NCBI GenBank assembly: GCA_045656345.1
Contig: JAZOQZ010000049.1
Coordinates: 1-41,973 of the forward strand
Direction of reading: 5' to 3'
DNA length: 41,973 nt
Source of the DNA: SIG452 sp045656345
Lineage (GTDB): Bacteria > Bacillota > Clostridia > UMGS1840
Made by a program: the position numbers and the translations under genes. The notes beneath the pieces are model-generated. The model had not been told where the DNA came from. It ran no database searches and worked only from the letters and a program-made list of their open reading frames with translations. How positions within the stretch are numbered: position 1 is the first letter of the stretch; each line of letters starts with the position of its first letter. Shown piece after piece: positions 6,246 through 14,803 of the stretch.

Positions 6246-8576
6246 TTAGTTTACGTAAACGATCAGGCTGGAACCAGTAGCCAGGACAGAACCTGCCGGC
6301 GGATTGGTGTTGGTAATTCTGCCGGTGGGATTCGGACCCACCTGAATATTTACGCTCAGCTGTTTCAATTCAGGATACTGAGCAAAAATACTACGAGCTG
6401 CATCACTTCCGGTTTTTCCTACAAACAAACCATTCATACTCGGAACCATAATGAAGTTTTTCGTTTCAGGAGTGGGTTCCGGAGTAGGCACGGGAGTCGG
6501 TGCAGGAGTAGCAGGTCTCTGAGTGGGTTCGGGAGTCGGTGCAGGAGTGCTCGCAACCGCAGGCTGTGTGGATTGCTGCTGTTGTGCGATATCCTGTTTT
6601 GCATCCTTCACTGCCTGAGATGCTTCCCCTTTGCTGACTGTCAGAGTGACGGTAACACCTGCAGTCGCTTTTCCGCTTCTGGACTGGCTGATAACCAGAC
6701 CGGGTGCAACGGTGGAGCTTTCTACTTCCTTGATAGAAACTTTTGCACCTGCCGCTTCAATCAGACGACGCGCTTCGTTCTTTTCTTTATACTGAACATT
6801 GGGAATGTTGATGGTATTGTTGGAAACTGTCAGCGTAACAGTAGTACCTTCCGGATATTCGGTGTCTGCTGTCACAGACTGAGAAAGAACCGTGTTTTCC
6901 GGCTGAGTGCTGGGTTCATCATTCTTCACAACATACATACCGATTGCAGTCAGCTTTTTATATGCTTCATCATAGCTTAAGCCAACCAAACTGGGCATCT
7001 TGTGGGTTTTAGAAGCATCAACCTTCATTTCCCCTTTGGATACTACCAGATGCAAGGTGGAACCGTAGGCATATTCCTGATCCGCAATATCCTGGCTGAT
7101 AACAACACCGGCAGGAATTTCCTGGCTGTATTCTTCTTCAGTTTCCACCACGAAGCCTAATGCCTGCAAGGTTGCAGTTGCTTCTTCCAAAGTCATACCA
7201 ACAACTCTGGTAACCACTCTGGGAGCAGGACCACCGCTGACCACAACATATACCACGCGGTTATTATTTTCATCCACATAACATTCTGCAATCATTCTGC
7301 CACCGGCAGGAGACTGGGTTTTGATGATATCTTTCTGAGCATATTCGTCGTAATCCTGACCAATAATCTGCATTCCAAGCCTTTCATTTGCCAGAATTTC
7401 CTGACCGTCATTCATCAGCCGATTGATAACACTTGGCACACGGTTATCCACATTTGCCTGCAAGCCTGTGGTGATAAAATTAGGAATTTGAATCACGCCC
7501 ACAGCAACTAAGCTTACCAGAAGCATAGCAATGGCAACCACAGAAGGAATGGCGATTTTCAACCACAGAGGAAGTTTCCCTGCATCGGATTTTTTAGGCT
7601 TATCGATAATACGTACTACCTGTTCACTTTCCAGCTCACGGATAAAATCTTCCGCAGACTGGGTACGCAATTCGGCGTGAATGTTTAACGCATTCATAAT
7701 AGCAGTGTTGGCACCTTCCGGTAGGCTCACACCAAGTTCCAACGGAGATTTTACGTTATCCACAACTGTTCTTTCCATAGATTCCTCAATGGTGATACCG
7801 GTAATCATTTTATAAAGGGTTGCCGAGGTGGCATACACATCCGACCAGGGACCCTGATTTCCGTGACTGCGGTACTGTTCTTCAGGAGCATAGCCGGGTT
7901 TTAAGATAACAGACAAACTCTTGGAATGGAAGCCCGAAGCATAACGGGCAGCACCAAAGTCTAAAAGTTTAATCTGGTTATCATTGGTAATAAAAATATT
8001 ATCAGGAGAAATATCACGATGGATAATTCCCTCTTTATGTACCTCTGCCAGAGTTTTTAAAATTTCGATGATAATCAGACGGGCACTTTCGTAAGGCATA
8101 ATGCCGTTTTTCTTCAGCAAGTCCTTCACGGTATCCCCCTCCAGACATTGCATTACGATATAGCCGGTATTGTTTTCAATAAAGGTATCGTAAATATCAA
8201 CAACGCTTCCCACAGAGTTGAATTTTGCCAGTCGCTGTGCTTCTTCAATAAAACGCTCCAGACCGGCTTCAAACTGTACCGTGGGTTCTCCGTTGTACAC
8301 GGTTACCATGGTTTCTCCAGGCATACGGGTAGCAAAATCACTGGGTAAAAACTCTTTGATTGCAACCTTTCGGTCCAGGGTATAATCCCAACCGATATAG
8401 GTGATACCAAAACCACCATAGCCCAACACTCTACCGATAATGTATTTTTCATGTAACACAGAACCGGGAGTGATGTGATAAATTTCTTTTGGCGGGGTTC
8501 CTTCCACATAGCCACAATGAGGGCAGACGGAAAAGGACTCCTCTTTTTCTTCCATACATCCTAAACATCTATTCAT
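6246..8576 (-). CDS. Membrane Ser/Thr protein kinase with zinc ribbon and PASTA repeats
   Basis: The predicted 776-residue receptor kinase has an N-terminal ribbon (CLGCx...CPHCG, 4-22) and a Hanks-type kinase (about 43-315). The kinase shows a glycine loop GYGGFGITY, Lys74 in VAIKEF, HRD at 186-188 and DFG at 206-208. One TM helix (about 341-362) and four extracellular PASTA-like repeats follow. A Thr/Pro stalk and a fifth PASTA-like repeat end the protein. PASTA domains of the PrkC/Stk type bind wall fragments, so it probably senses cell-wall state. I prefer ATG 8576 because the sister kinases begin directly with the ribbon. An in-frame TTG at 8645 would add 23 residues, and the ribosome binding site is unusual. 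Last gene of the cluster. Confidence 0.9.
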   Translation of the reverse strand: MNRCLGCMEEKEESFSVCPHCGYVEGTPPKEIYHITPGSVLHEKYIIGRVLGYGGFGITYIGWDYTLDRKVAIKEFLPSDFATRMPGETMVTVYNGEPTVQFEAGLERFIEEAQRLAKFNSVGSVVDIYDTFIENNTGYIVMQCLEGDTVKDLLKKNGIMPYESARLIIIEILKTLAEVHKEGIIHRDISPDNIFITNDNQIKLLDFGAARYASGFHSKSLSVILKPGYAPEEQYRSHGNQGPWSDVYATSATLYKMITGITIEESMERTVVDNVKSPLELGVSLPEGANTAIMNALNIHAELRTQSAEDFIRELESEQVVRIIDKPKKSDAGKLPLWLKIAIPSVVAIAMLLVSLVAVGVIQIPNFITTGLQANVDNRVPSVINRLMNDGQEILANERLGMQIIGQDYDEYAQKDIIKTQSPAGGRMIAECYVDENNNRVVYVVVSGGPAPRVVTRVVGMTLEEATATLQALGFVVETEEEYSQEIPAGVVISQDIADQEYAYGSTLHLVVSKGEMKVDASKTHKMPSLVGLSYDEAYKKLTAIGMYVVKNDEPSTQPENTVLSQSVTADTEYPEGTTVTLTVSNNTINIPNVQYKEKNEARRLIEAAGAKVSIKEVESSTVAPGLVISQSRSGKATAGVTVTLTVSKGEASQAVKDAKQDIAQQQQSTQPAVASTPAPTPEPTQRPATPAPTPVPTPEPTPETKNFIMVPSMNGLFVGKTGSDAARSIFAQYPELKQLSVNIQVGPNPTGRITNTNPPAGSVLATGSSLIVYVN

Positions 8577-8623
8577 AGTCTTGTGATGTTTTCCTTCCAA
8601 AAGGAAAACAGTTTCCTCCTTTT
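8574..8623 (-). promoter_or_regulatory. Hairpin between a strong Shine-Dalgarno and the PASTA kinase start
   Basis: On the minus strand AAAAGGAGG (8615-8623) is followed by a perfect 9-bp hairpin GTTTTCCTT-TTGG-AAGGAAAAC (8588-8609), then the ATG at 8574-8576. The linear distance from the Shine-Dalgarno to the ATG is far too long. If the hairpin folds, the spacing shrinks to about 16 bases. It may control translation or mark a different start codon. Confidence 0.4.
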
Positions 8624-8716
8624 CTTGTTTCTGTTTGAGGGACAAAATATTAATAAATATCCTGAAAATTATTTGTTATAATAAACTCTGAAGCAGATTG
8701 AATTGTTTCGTTTGCT

Positions 8717-10804
8717 TTAGCTCCCAGTAGGATTAGAAGCTGGGGACGCACTAGGCTCAGGAGCTGAGGACGCACTAGGCTCAGGAGCTGGGGACGCACT
8801 AGGCTTCGGAGATGGGGACGCACTAGGCTTCGGAGACGGGGACACACTAGGCTCAGGAGACGGGGACACACTAGGCTCAGGAGATGGGGACGCACTGGGC
8901 TTCGGAGACGGGGACGCACTGGGCTTAGGAGATGACTCAGGTGCCTTCGTCTGCTTGGGTGCCTTGTATTCCCCTACTACAATGATGATGGTAGAACCGG
9001 GGTCCACTGGCTGTCCTTCAGCAGGATTGGAACGGATAACAACCCCATCTTGTTTTTTATTGTCTGTGGTTTCTGTTTTCACATTATGATACAATCCGGC
9101 AGACTTTAATGCAGATTTCGCTTTATCGGAAGTTTTTCCGACAAGCGAAGGTACATGAACCTGTGCGGGCTGTTCACCTGCTTCCACGGTGAAGGTTATG
9201 ATATACTCTGCCGTTGCAAACTCGTCTTCGGGATCAGTTACCTTAATCGTAACGGATTTTTCTGTTTCTTTTCCTACCTCAGGAGCTGCAGATATAGTCT
9301 GGTCGGGAGCATATTCACTCACAAATCTATCTTGTTCACCAATCGCAGTAACTGTAATCTTCTTTGCCGTATTGGGAATTTTGTCCGGTACACTGCCTTG
9401 AACAATGCCTTCAACGACATCAATCGAAATCGCTTCACCACCGTCAACAGAATAAGTAACACTGCTGAGCTTAGCAACAGATTTGGGACTGCAATTAAAC
9501 ACGTAAGTAGAGCTTTTCTGCAACCAATTCCCAAAAATAGGTATGTTTCTCAACAGATTGGTAAAGGAATCTTCTTTAAAATATACATTTTTCACCGTAA
9601 CTTTGATAGTTTCTGTTACCTCAAAAGTATATAAACCCTGCTCATCAGGGGAAATTTGTTCTTCGCCTGCCAACACGGTAAACGTAAAGCCTTCCCCGGA
9701 GTTCTTTGCTATTTTATCTTCAATCTTCAAAGATACCTTGGACACATTTTCCAAAGGTGTGTTATTTTGATACAACTTATTTGTCGCATCGAGAAAGTCT
9801 ACCTTAGAAGTAAACTCCATTTTGGTTTCTTCTTCGGTAACATTGGAAGTATACCACAACACCAGATCGGTATCCGTCGCATCTACGGTATTTTTTTCAT
9901 TAATAGTCAATCCAACCAGTAATGCGATGAGCAACAAGAGCACCGCACCGCCAATTGCAAACTTTGACCAGAGAGGAAGCTTCTTTTTCGGAGCAGAATC
10001 AATTTCTTCATAATCGGTTGCCTGCATAGCAGGGGTAGGTCCCTCATTGCCGGAAATATCCACATCAAAATTCATCTGAGCGTGCGCAATCATCTGCTCA
10101 ATGGTGATGGAACCTAAGGGCAGATTGTAGACCCATTTTAAATATTTGGCAAGACGGGACAGATTACTCCCCGAAGCAACCCTCGGAATTATGGAGGAGC
10201 TATCAGGCTGTTTCCCGGTAATCATAAAATAACCGAGCGCTGCAATGGATTTGACCGACCGATAGGATGCATTGCTATCTTTCACGGGGCGGAAATTTTT
10301 GAGCTTCACTTCCCCCTCTCTGGTAATCATTACATCCTGCACCTGAAATTCCGGCTGACACAAGCCAAATCGCAGCATTTCACGGTTGGTCTGTAACAAC
10401 GCAAGCAATAACCGACGAACGGAATCAAAGGTGAAACGACGGTTTCTTTCTTTTAATTTTCCAACAGAAACACCGCTGATATATTCATAAACAGCATAGC
10501 AGGTGTTGTTTTCCGAAATCATTTCGTAAGCGGTGGGAACGGTGGGCAACACGCCAAAGCGTTTCATCCAGTAGAAATGTTCCTGGAAAGCGGCTTTATC
10601 ATCATCGGACAATCGGGTATAGTCTACCCGATTGTCTTCCTGACGGAACGCATAGTCAGGATAGAATTCTGCCATAACAACAGGAATTGAGGTTTCCTTA
10701 TCCTGACAAAAATAGGTAATTGTGCCGTCGGTCTGCTGGCTACTCGCCATCACAATCTGATATCGATTTCCGATGACGGTATCATTTTTCATTGGTATAT
10801 TCAT
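8717..10804 (-). CDS. Membrane PASTA pseudokinase with Pro/Ser stalk
   Basis: The 695-residue protein keeps the outline of the neighbouring receptor kinases but has lost every catalytic landmark. There is no glycine loop near residues 10-30. The lysine motif VAIKEF is VVMAEF (Ala45), the HRD loop is replaced by GLCQPEF (about 147-153), and DFG is replaced by KNF (169-171). A TM helix (about 281-300) follows, then a beta-rich Ig-like extracellular region, one PASTA domain (about 555-615, VPSLVGKTSDKAK...) and a tail of about 80 residues made of PSPKPSAS-like octads. It lacks the N-terminal ribbon. It lies 10 bases after the solute-binding kinase gene, so the two are co-transcribed. A likely role is allosteric partner or wall anchor for its active neighbours; this is inference. 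Confidence 0.85.
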   Translation of the reverse strand: MNIPMKNDTVIGNRYQIVMASSQQTDGTITYFCQDKETSIPVVMAEFYPDYAFRQEDNRVDYTRLSDDDKAAFQEHFYWMKRFGVLPTVPTAYEMISENNTCYAVYEYISGVSVGKLKERNRRFTFDSVRRLLLALLQTNREMLRFGLCQPEFQVQDVMITREGEVKLKNFRPVKDSNASYRSVKSIAALGYFMITGKQPDSSSIIPRVASGSNLSRLAKYLKWVYNLPLGSITIEQMIAHAQMNFDVDISGNEGPTPAMQATDYEEIDSAPKKKLPLWSKFAIGGAVLLLLIALLVGLTINEKNTVDATDTDLVLWYTSNVTEEETKMEFTSKVDFLDATNKLYQNNTPLENVSKVSLKIEDKIAKNSGEGFTFTVLAGEEQISPDEQGLYTFEVTETIKVTVKNVYFKEDSFTNLLRNIPIFGNWLQKSSTYVFNCSPKSVAKLSSVTYSVDGGEAISIDVVEGIVQGSVPDKIPNTAKKITVTAIGEQDRFVSEYAPDQTISAAPEVGKETEKSVTIKVTDPEDEFATAEYIITFTVEAGEQPAQVHVPSLVGKTSDKAKSALKSAGLYHNVKTETTDNKKQDGVVIRSNPAEGQPVDPGSTIIIVVGEYKAPKQTKAPESSPKPSASPSPKPSASPSPEPSVSPSPEPSVSPSPKPSASPSPKPSASPAPEPSASSAPEPSASPASNPTGS
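8720..8935. repeat. 24-bp tandem repeat coding the Pro/Ser stalk
   Basis: About nine units of 24 bp, each encoding an octad such as PSPKPSAS or PSPEPSVS at the C-terminus of the pseudokinase. Units differ by a few bases; the first and last are degenerate. The open frames on other phases here are by-products of the repeat. Confidence 0.9.
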
Positions 10805-10814
10805 CTGTATGACC

Positions 10815-13046
10815 TCATTTCATTTCCAGATATTCGGTTACTTTTGCGTAATCTGCATTTGCTTCCATAATCTCTGTATAAATCTTTGTACCGAAGTTGT
10901 AAGCAACATAACGGTACTGTCCATTAACGATGAATTCGTTGTAATCTCCCACGAAATTAATATCGGGATTGAACTGTAAATAAGTTTTTAAGGTGCCTGC
11001 ATTTACGGGAAGCGCTGAATTGTTGCGGATATGCAATACATCCTGCGCATAGTCAGATAGCATAAAACGAATCAGCTGCATTCCGATTTTCTTGGAATTT
11101 TCATCAGCAGACTGATGGATACCCATATGCTTGGTCATGGTGATTACCAGTCTGTTATCCTGTGCCAGAGGCTGAACGCTGTAATAGCCGGGGGCATATT
11201 CACGGTATTTGGTCAGTTCCATAGTGTCATCCACGTGATATACCAGCTGATTTGCCCAAAAACGGTTCATAGAGGTGGCAGAGTTAATGGGGTCGTAGTC
11301 AAATCCCTGCTGATTCATAGACTGTCCAATAGTACCGAATGCCTGAGTTACCTCACTGCTGATGGTTTTGCCGTTATAGAGGTCTTCTTCGATCATAACT
11401 GCCAGGATATCATCCAGATTATCCTTTTCAATTGCAACGGTATATACATCGTTGGTGCAAGTTGCAGAGGAAAGCAGCTCAGTAATGGTTTGTGTTTGGG
11501 TATAATCAATTCCTGCGGTACGTGCCGCTGCCTGGTTGACAAAAATTGCGCCTGCATAAAAACCGGTAGGCATTTCATAAGCGGCAGGATATGCCTTGTC
11601 ATACTGTTCCAAAATCAGACAATCCTCAGACGTCATAGCATCCACCAGCAGATCCAGCCTAGCGCTGTAATTTTCCAAGTCGGATTTGAAAGCATCGGTC
11701 TGGAATACAGTGGGGGGATTCCCTGCCGCAATTGCCTGGTCGATGTGTGCGCGGTACCGACTCTGGGGAATATAGGAAACTTCTACCGCAAATTCGTTTC
11801 CTTCGGGATGATTCTGAGTGGGTTTTTTTGCTTCTTCTACAAATTTATCAATAATGTCCTGATACATCAGCTGTTCCTGTTCTGCAACGGCAGGATTATC
11901 GCTGACCGACAAACAAACGGTGATTGCGCCATTTTCACATGCCAACGGATCGTCTCCTTCAGAAGTAATATACAAACCGAAGAAGGTGAAGAATGCTATG
12001 GTGAATACCACCAAAACTGCAGTAATAATCAGTCGCATCCGACGACGTTTTTTCAGTTCAATTTCCGGATAGTCTACGTTTTTCTTGTTGAGCAGAGCAT
12101 CCCGGAACTGTGCCGCATTCTGGAAACGAAGCTCTGGCTTTAATGCCAACGCCTTCATAATTACCTTTTCCAGATTGGAATCAATTTCATTCACCAGTTT
12201 GGAGGGTTTTTGCAAGGTATCGTCTACAATACGGTCAATGGATTCATCGGGAGTGAGCCCTGTGAGCAATTTATAGAGCACCGCACCGGTACTGTACAAA
12301 TCGGTGTAGGGTCCCTGTTTACTTTTTCCACGGTACTGTTCCGGCGGAGTATAACCGGTTTTTACCACAATGGAACGGGTTTCCTCCACATCTTCTTTGG
12401 TGAGTCGGGCAGCACCAAAGTCGAAGATTTTAATCTGATTGGCGGAAGTAATCTGAATATTATCGGGAGAAATATCACGATGAATGATTTTTTTAGAATG
12501 CATTTCAGACAATGCATTCAGAACGCTCATAATGATTTCCGTTGCAGTTTCAACCGGAAGCTTCTGCTCCGGACTGGATTCTAAGAAATGCTTTACGGTG
12601 ATACCATCTAAGAATTCCATTACGATATAGGCTGTATGGTTTTCCTCAAAAAAATCAAATACGTGTACAATATTGGGATGGCCGGTAAACTTTGCCATGG
12701 TTTTGGCTTCGTCTAAGAAACGGGTCATTGCAAGACGGAACTGTTCTTCCTTGTCACCACTGAAGATAACCAGCTCCTTTTCCCCGGGTACACGGCTAAC
12801 CAGACCGGCAGGATAGAATTCTTTGATTGCAACCATGGTGCTCAGATTGGCATCAAATGCTTTGTAGGTAATCCCGAAACCACCCACACCAACTGTATTC
12901 CCAACAATGTATCTGCCCTGCAACACAGTTCCCTGATGCAGATGATACGCATGCTCAGGAACGGCATCCTGATGCCATCCACAATGACTGCAAACATCAA
13001 ATCCGTTCAAAGGTTCGAAACAGCCTAAACAAATATCCTGATTCAT
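10815..13046 (-). CDS. Ser/Thr receptor kinase fused to an extracellular solute-binding protein domain
   Basis: The 743 residues comprise a zinc ribbon (CLGC...CSHC, 6-22) and a complete Hanks kinase (about 45-320). The kinase has GVGGFGITY, Lys75 in VAIKEF, HRD at 189-191, DFG at 209-211 and PPEQY in the activation segment. A basic stretch and one TM helix (about 338-360) follow. The extracellular part of roughly 370 residues resembles family-1 ABC solute-binding proteins (ITVCLSVSDNP..., DIIDKFVEEA, IDQAIAAGNPPTVF). No lipobox or permease genes are present, so the binding domain seems to serve as a sensor, not a transport part. The start has AATTGGGAGG upstream. The ligand is unknown. First gene of a three-gene subunit with the pseudokinase and the PASTA kinase. 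Confidence 0.88.
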   Translation of the reverse strand: MNQDICLGCFEPLNGFDVCSHCGWHQDAVPEHAYHLHQGTVLQGRYIVGNTVGVGGFGITYKAFDANLSTMVAIKEFYPAGLVSRVPGEKELVIFSGDKEEQFRLAMTRFLDEAKTMAKFTGHPNIVHVFDFFEENHTAYIVMEFLDGITVKHFLESSPEQKLPVETATEIIMSVLNALSEMHSKKIIHRDISPDNIQITSANQIKIFDFGAARLTKEDVEETRSIVVKTGYTPPEQYRGKSKQGPYTDLYSTGAVLYKLLTGLTPDESIDRIVDDTLQKPSKLVNEIDSNLEKVIMKALALKPELRFQNAAQFRDALLNKKNVDYPEIELKKRRRMRLIITAVLVVFTIAFFTFFGLYITSEGDDPLACENGAITVCLSVSDNPAVAEQEQLMYQDIIDKFVEEAKKPTQNHPEGNEFAVEVSYIPQSRYRAHIDQAIAAGNPPTVFQTDAFKSDLENYSARLDLLVDAMTSEDCLILEQYDKAYPAAYEMPTGFYAGAIFVNQAAARTAGIDYTQTQTITELLSSATCTNDVYTVAIEKDNLDDILAVMIEEDLYNGKTISSEVTQAFGTIGQSMNQQGFDYDPINSATSMNRFWANQLVYHVDDTMELTKYREYAPGYYSVQPLAQDNRLVITMTKHMGIHQSADENSKKIGMQLIRFMLSDYAQDVLHIRNNSALPVNAGTLKTYLQFNPDINFVGDYNEFIVNGQYRYVAYNFGTKIYTEIMEANADYAKVTEYLEMK

Positions 13047-13094
13047 TCTTTTTTCCTCCCAATTGTGTTACTTGGTATGTGCTGTGATTTTCCA

Positions 13095-13170
13095 CTGCTT
13101 AAGCAGACAGGATAGCAGTCAACCTGCTATTTGGCGGCTATCGTATCTGCTTACCGCCTGTAGTATTATA
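13095..13170 (-). promoter_or_regulatory. Promoter -10 and structured 5' leader of the solute-binding kinase
   Basis: A TATAAT hexamer (13165-13170, minus strand) has no good -35. The leader behind it can form local hairpins: GGCGG/CCGCC (13154-13158 with 13133-13137), ATAGCAG/CTGCTAT (13124-13130 with 13112-13118) and the palindrome CTGCTTAAGCAG (13095-13106). It can instead form a long-range stem: AAGCAGA (13146-13152) with TCTGCTT (13101-13107) plus GATAG with CTATC. The two folds exclude each other. Confidence 0.45.
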
Positions 13171-13192
13171 CATAATAGTATGTTAAACGGGA

Positions 13193-13228
13193 AACCCCGG
13201 GGAAAGAACTGCTTCTTTCCCCGATTTC
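13193..13228 (-). terminator. Stem-loop after the membrane FHA gene
   Basis: A perfect 11-bp stem CGGGGAAAGAA / TTCTTTCCCCG with a 4-base loop lies 25 bases past the stop codon. The T-run after it on the minus strand is poor, so termination may be partial and the downstream kinase genes may be read through. Confidence 0.6.
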
Positions 13229-13252
13229 CCAAAACATGGTAATTTGAAACAA

Positions 13253-14110
13253 TTACATCAGTTTGAACTGATTCATTTTGTCACCGATTACAATAGTAGT
13301 GCCTCTTGCAATCTGAGTAGCCTGACCTTTTAACAGACGTTCGTTACCATAGTAGGTACCGTTGCTGGAGAAGTCGGTTACTTCATATCTGCAGGTAGCG
13401 GAATTAAAGGTAACAGTACAATGTCTTCTGCTTACTTTGTCTCCGTTGGTGGAGATAATAATGTTGGATAAAGTACCGTCACGGCCGATTACGAATTCAT
13501 CGCCGGGTTTCATGGTGAATTTCGCACCCTGATACATACCGGAAACACCTAACAGACCGATTGCAGAAGTATCAGCAACAGGAGCTGCTGCCACTGCAGC
13601 GCCACCGCTAACAGGAGCTGCTTTTGCAGGTGCGCCAACATAATATCTGTCGCTTAATGCGATTAAGTACATGAATACCTGAGATAATCCGGGTGCAAAC
13701 ATCAGAATCAAAGCAGTAGGTACTCTGTCAAATCCGAATTTGCTTGCCAGTCTGCAGCTGTAATCATAGGTGCAGAGGAACCAGAATACCAGATATGCCA
13801 GGAACAGCATTACTGCAATAAACAGTGCAAAGATAGGATTGATTGCGCCACAAGCCCAAACAAGCAGGAACAGTGCGCCAAAGCAAACAGAAGTAGTGAA
13901 TACACCGCCTACAAACATCAGTTTCCAGGTAGGCATACCTAACATTTTCATTCTCTGAACATTACGTGCAAAGGCTACATAAGCCATCCAAACATCTTTG
14001 TGACCCAGTTTTTTTGCAATTAATGCCTGAGGTATGCAATAGAAGTAGTAGCTGAATGCTAAAGAAGCAGCTCCAAGTAAAACATATAAAAGAACTATTA
14101 ATGTCATCAT
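13253..14110 (-). CDS. Multi-pass membrane protein with C-terminal FHA domain
   Basis: The 285-residue protein has about four hydrophobic helices in residues 1-150 and a short Ala/Pro linker (about 158-185). A cytoplasmic FHA domain follows (about 205-285) with FVIGRD, SRRHCTVTF and DFSSNGTYYG, the residues that bind phosphothreonine. The membrane part resembles the DUF5684-like segments of clostridial proteins, but that match is from memory. It probably recruits a protein phosphorylated by the neighbouring kinases to the membrane. Two adjacent ATGs fit the AGGAGG site; I use the first. It sits 18 bases after the FHA-ribbon gene and is the last gene before the internal stem-loop. Confidence 0.85.
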   Translation of the reverse strand: MMTLIVLLYVLLGAASLAFSYYFYCIPQALIAKKLGHKDVWMAYVAFARNVQRMKMLGMPTWKLMFVGGVFTTSVCFGALFLLVWACGAINPIFALFIAVMLFLAYLVFWFLCTYDYSCRLASKFGFDRVPTALILMFAPGLSQVFMYLIALSDRYYVGAPAKAAPVSGGAAVAAAPVADTSAIGLLGVSGMYQGAKFTMKPGDEFVIGRDGTLSNIIISTNGDKVSRRHCTVTFNSATCRYEVTDFSSNGTYYGNERLLKGQATQIARGTTIVIGDKMNQFKLM

Positions 14111-14128
14111 TTTTTCCCTCCTGAAAAA

Positions 14129-14764
14129 TTATTCTTTGGGTTCTTCTTTTTTGTCATCGTTCATATCCCAGTTGAATACATTGTCACAACAGGGGAAGAA
14201 CATCAGTTTGGAATCGCCAACTGCAATCACGTCGTTGCGTTTTAATGCCTGTGCAGCTAAAACAACGTCGTCATTTAAGTAGCAGAGTTCTCTGGATTCG
14301 CCGGGCTGTACCAAGAAGGTGTGTTTTTTGGGCTCATACAGAACAATGGCATGTTTGTCTCTGGAAACAGATTTGTCTTCGGTGAGAGCAGCATCCATGT
14401 TGCTTGCACGGCCAATGAAGTTTTTACCGGTTTTCAGACGGAAGTCAGCACCTTTGTGGGGACCTTCCACGCAAACCAGCCAACCTACTACGGGTTCACG
14501 ACCAACTTTTTCCTTTGCAAAACTAATGGTTTTTTCATTATCGTCCTGAACGGAGTTAATGCTTACATTGGTTTTGCTTACGGTTTTGGATGCAGCAGCA
14601 GCGGGTTTGATGGCATCGGTCAGCGGAACGGTAACAGAATCGTCTTCTACCTTACGCTGTACGATCATAGTTTCATCATTGCCTTTGTTACCTTGACAAT
14701 GAGGACAGGTTGCATTGGTGTCCGCATCGTAAAAGTGACCTTGTGAACATCTTGTTAAATTCAT
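14129..14764 (-). CDS. Zinc-ribbon FHA protein (second copy)
   Basis: The 211-residue soluble protein opens with a metal-binding knuckle (C-x2-GHFYD...CPHC, about 6-23). A flexible acidic linker follows, containing DETMIV and NEKTISF, and then an FHA domain (about 95-195) with FIGRASNMD, SRDKHAIV and CYLNDDVV. It is a paralogue of the protein at 18935-19480; both share PVVGWLVCVEGP at the start of the FHA fold. FHA domains read phosphothreonine. The acidic linker threonines look like kinase target sites, as in GarA/OdhI proteins, where the phosphorylated tail binds its own FHA domain. ATG preceded by AAAAGGAGAG. It lies between the PP2C gene and the membrane FHA gene. Confidence 0.85.
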   Translation of the reverse strand: MNLTRCSQGHFYDADTNATCPHCQGNKGNDETMIVQRKVEDDSVTVPLTDAIKPAAAASKTVSKTNVSINSVQDDNEKTISFAKEKVGREPVVGWLVCVEGPHKGADFRLKTGKNFIGRASNMDAALTEDKSVSRDKHAIVLYEPKKHTFLVQPGESRELCYLNDDVVLAAQALKRNDVIAVGDSKLMFFPCCDNVFNWDMNDDKKEEPKE

Positions 14765-14803
14765 AATGTTCTCTCCTTTTTTTAATATATATATTTGTTT
14801 TTT

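Noticed and set aside
8650..8935. Tandem repeats that could suggest a CRISPR array or an Arg/Pro-rich gene in another frame
   Set aside because: The units are contiguous 24-mers with no unique spacers, and they encode the Pro/Ser octads of the pseudokinase. The other open frame is a by-product of the repeat period.
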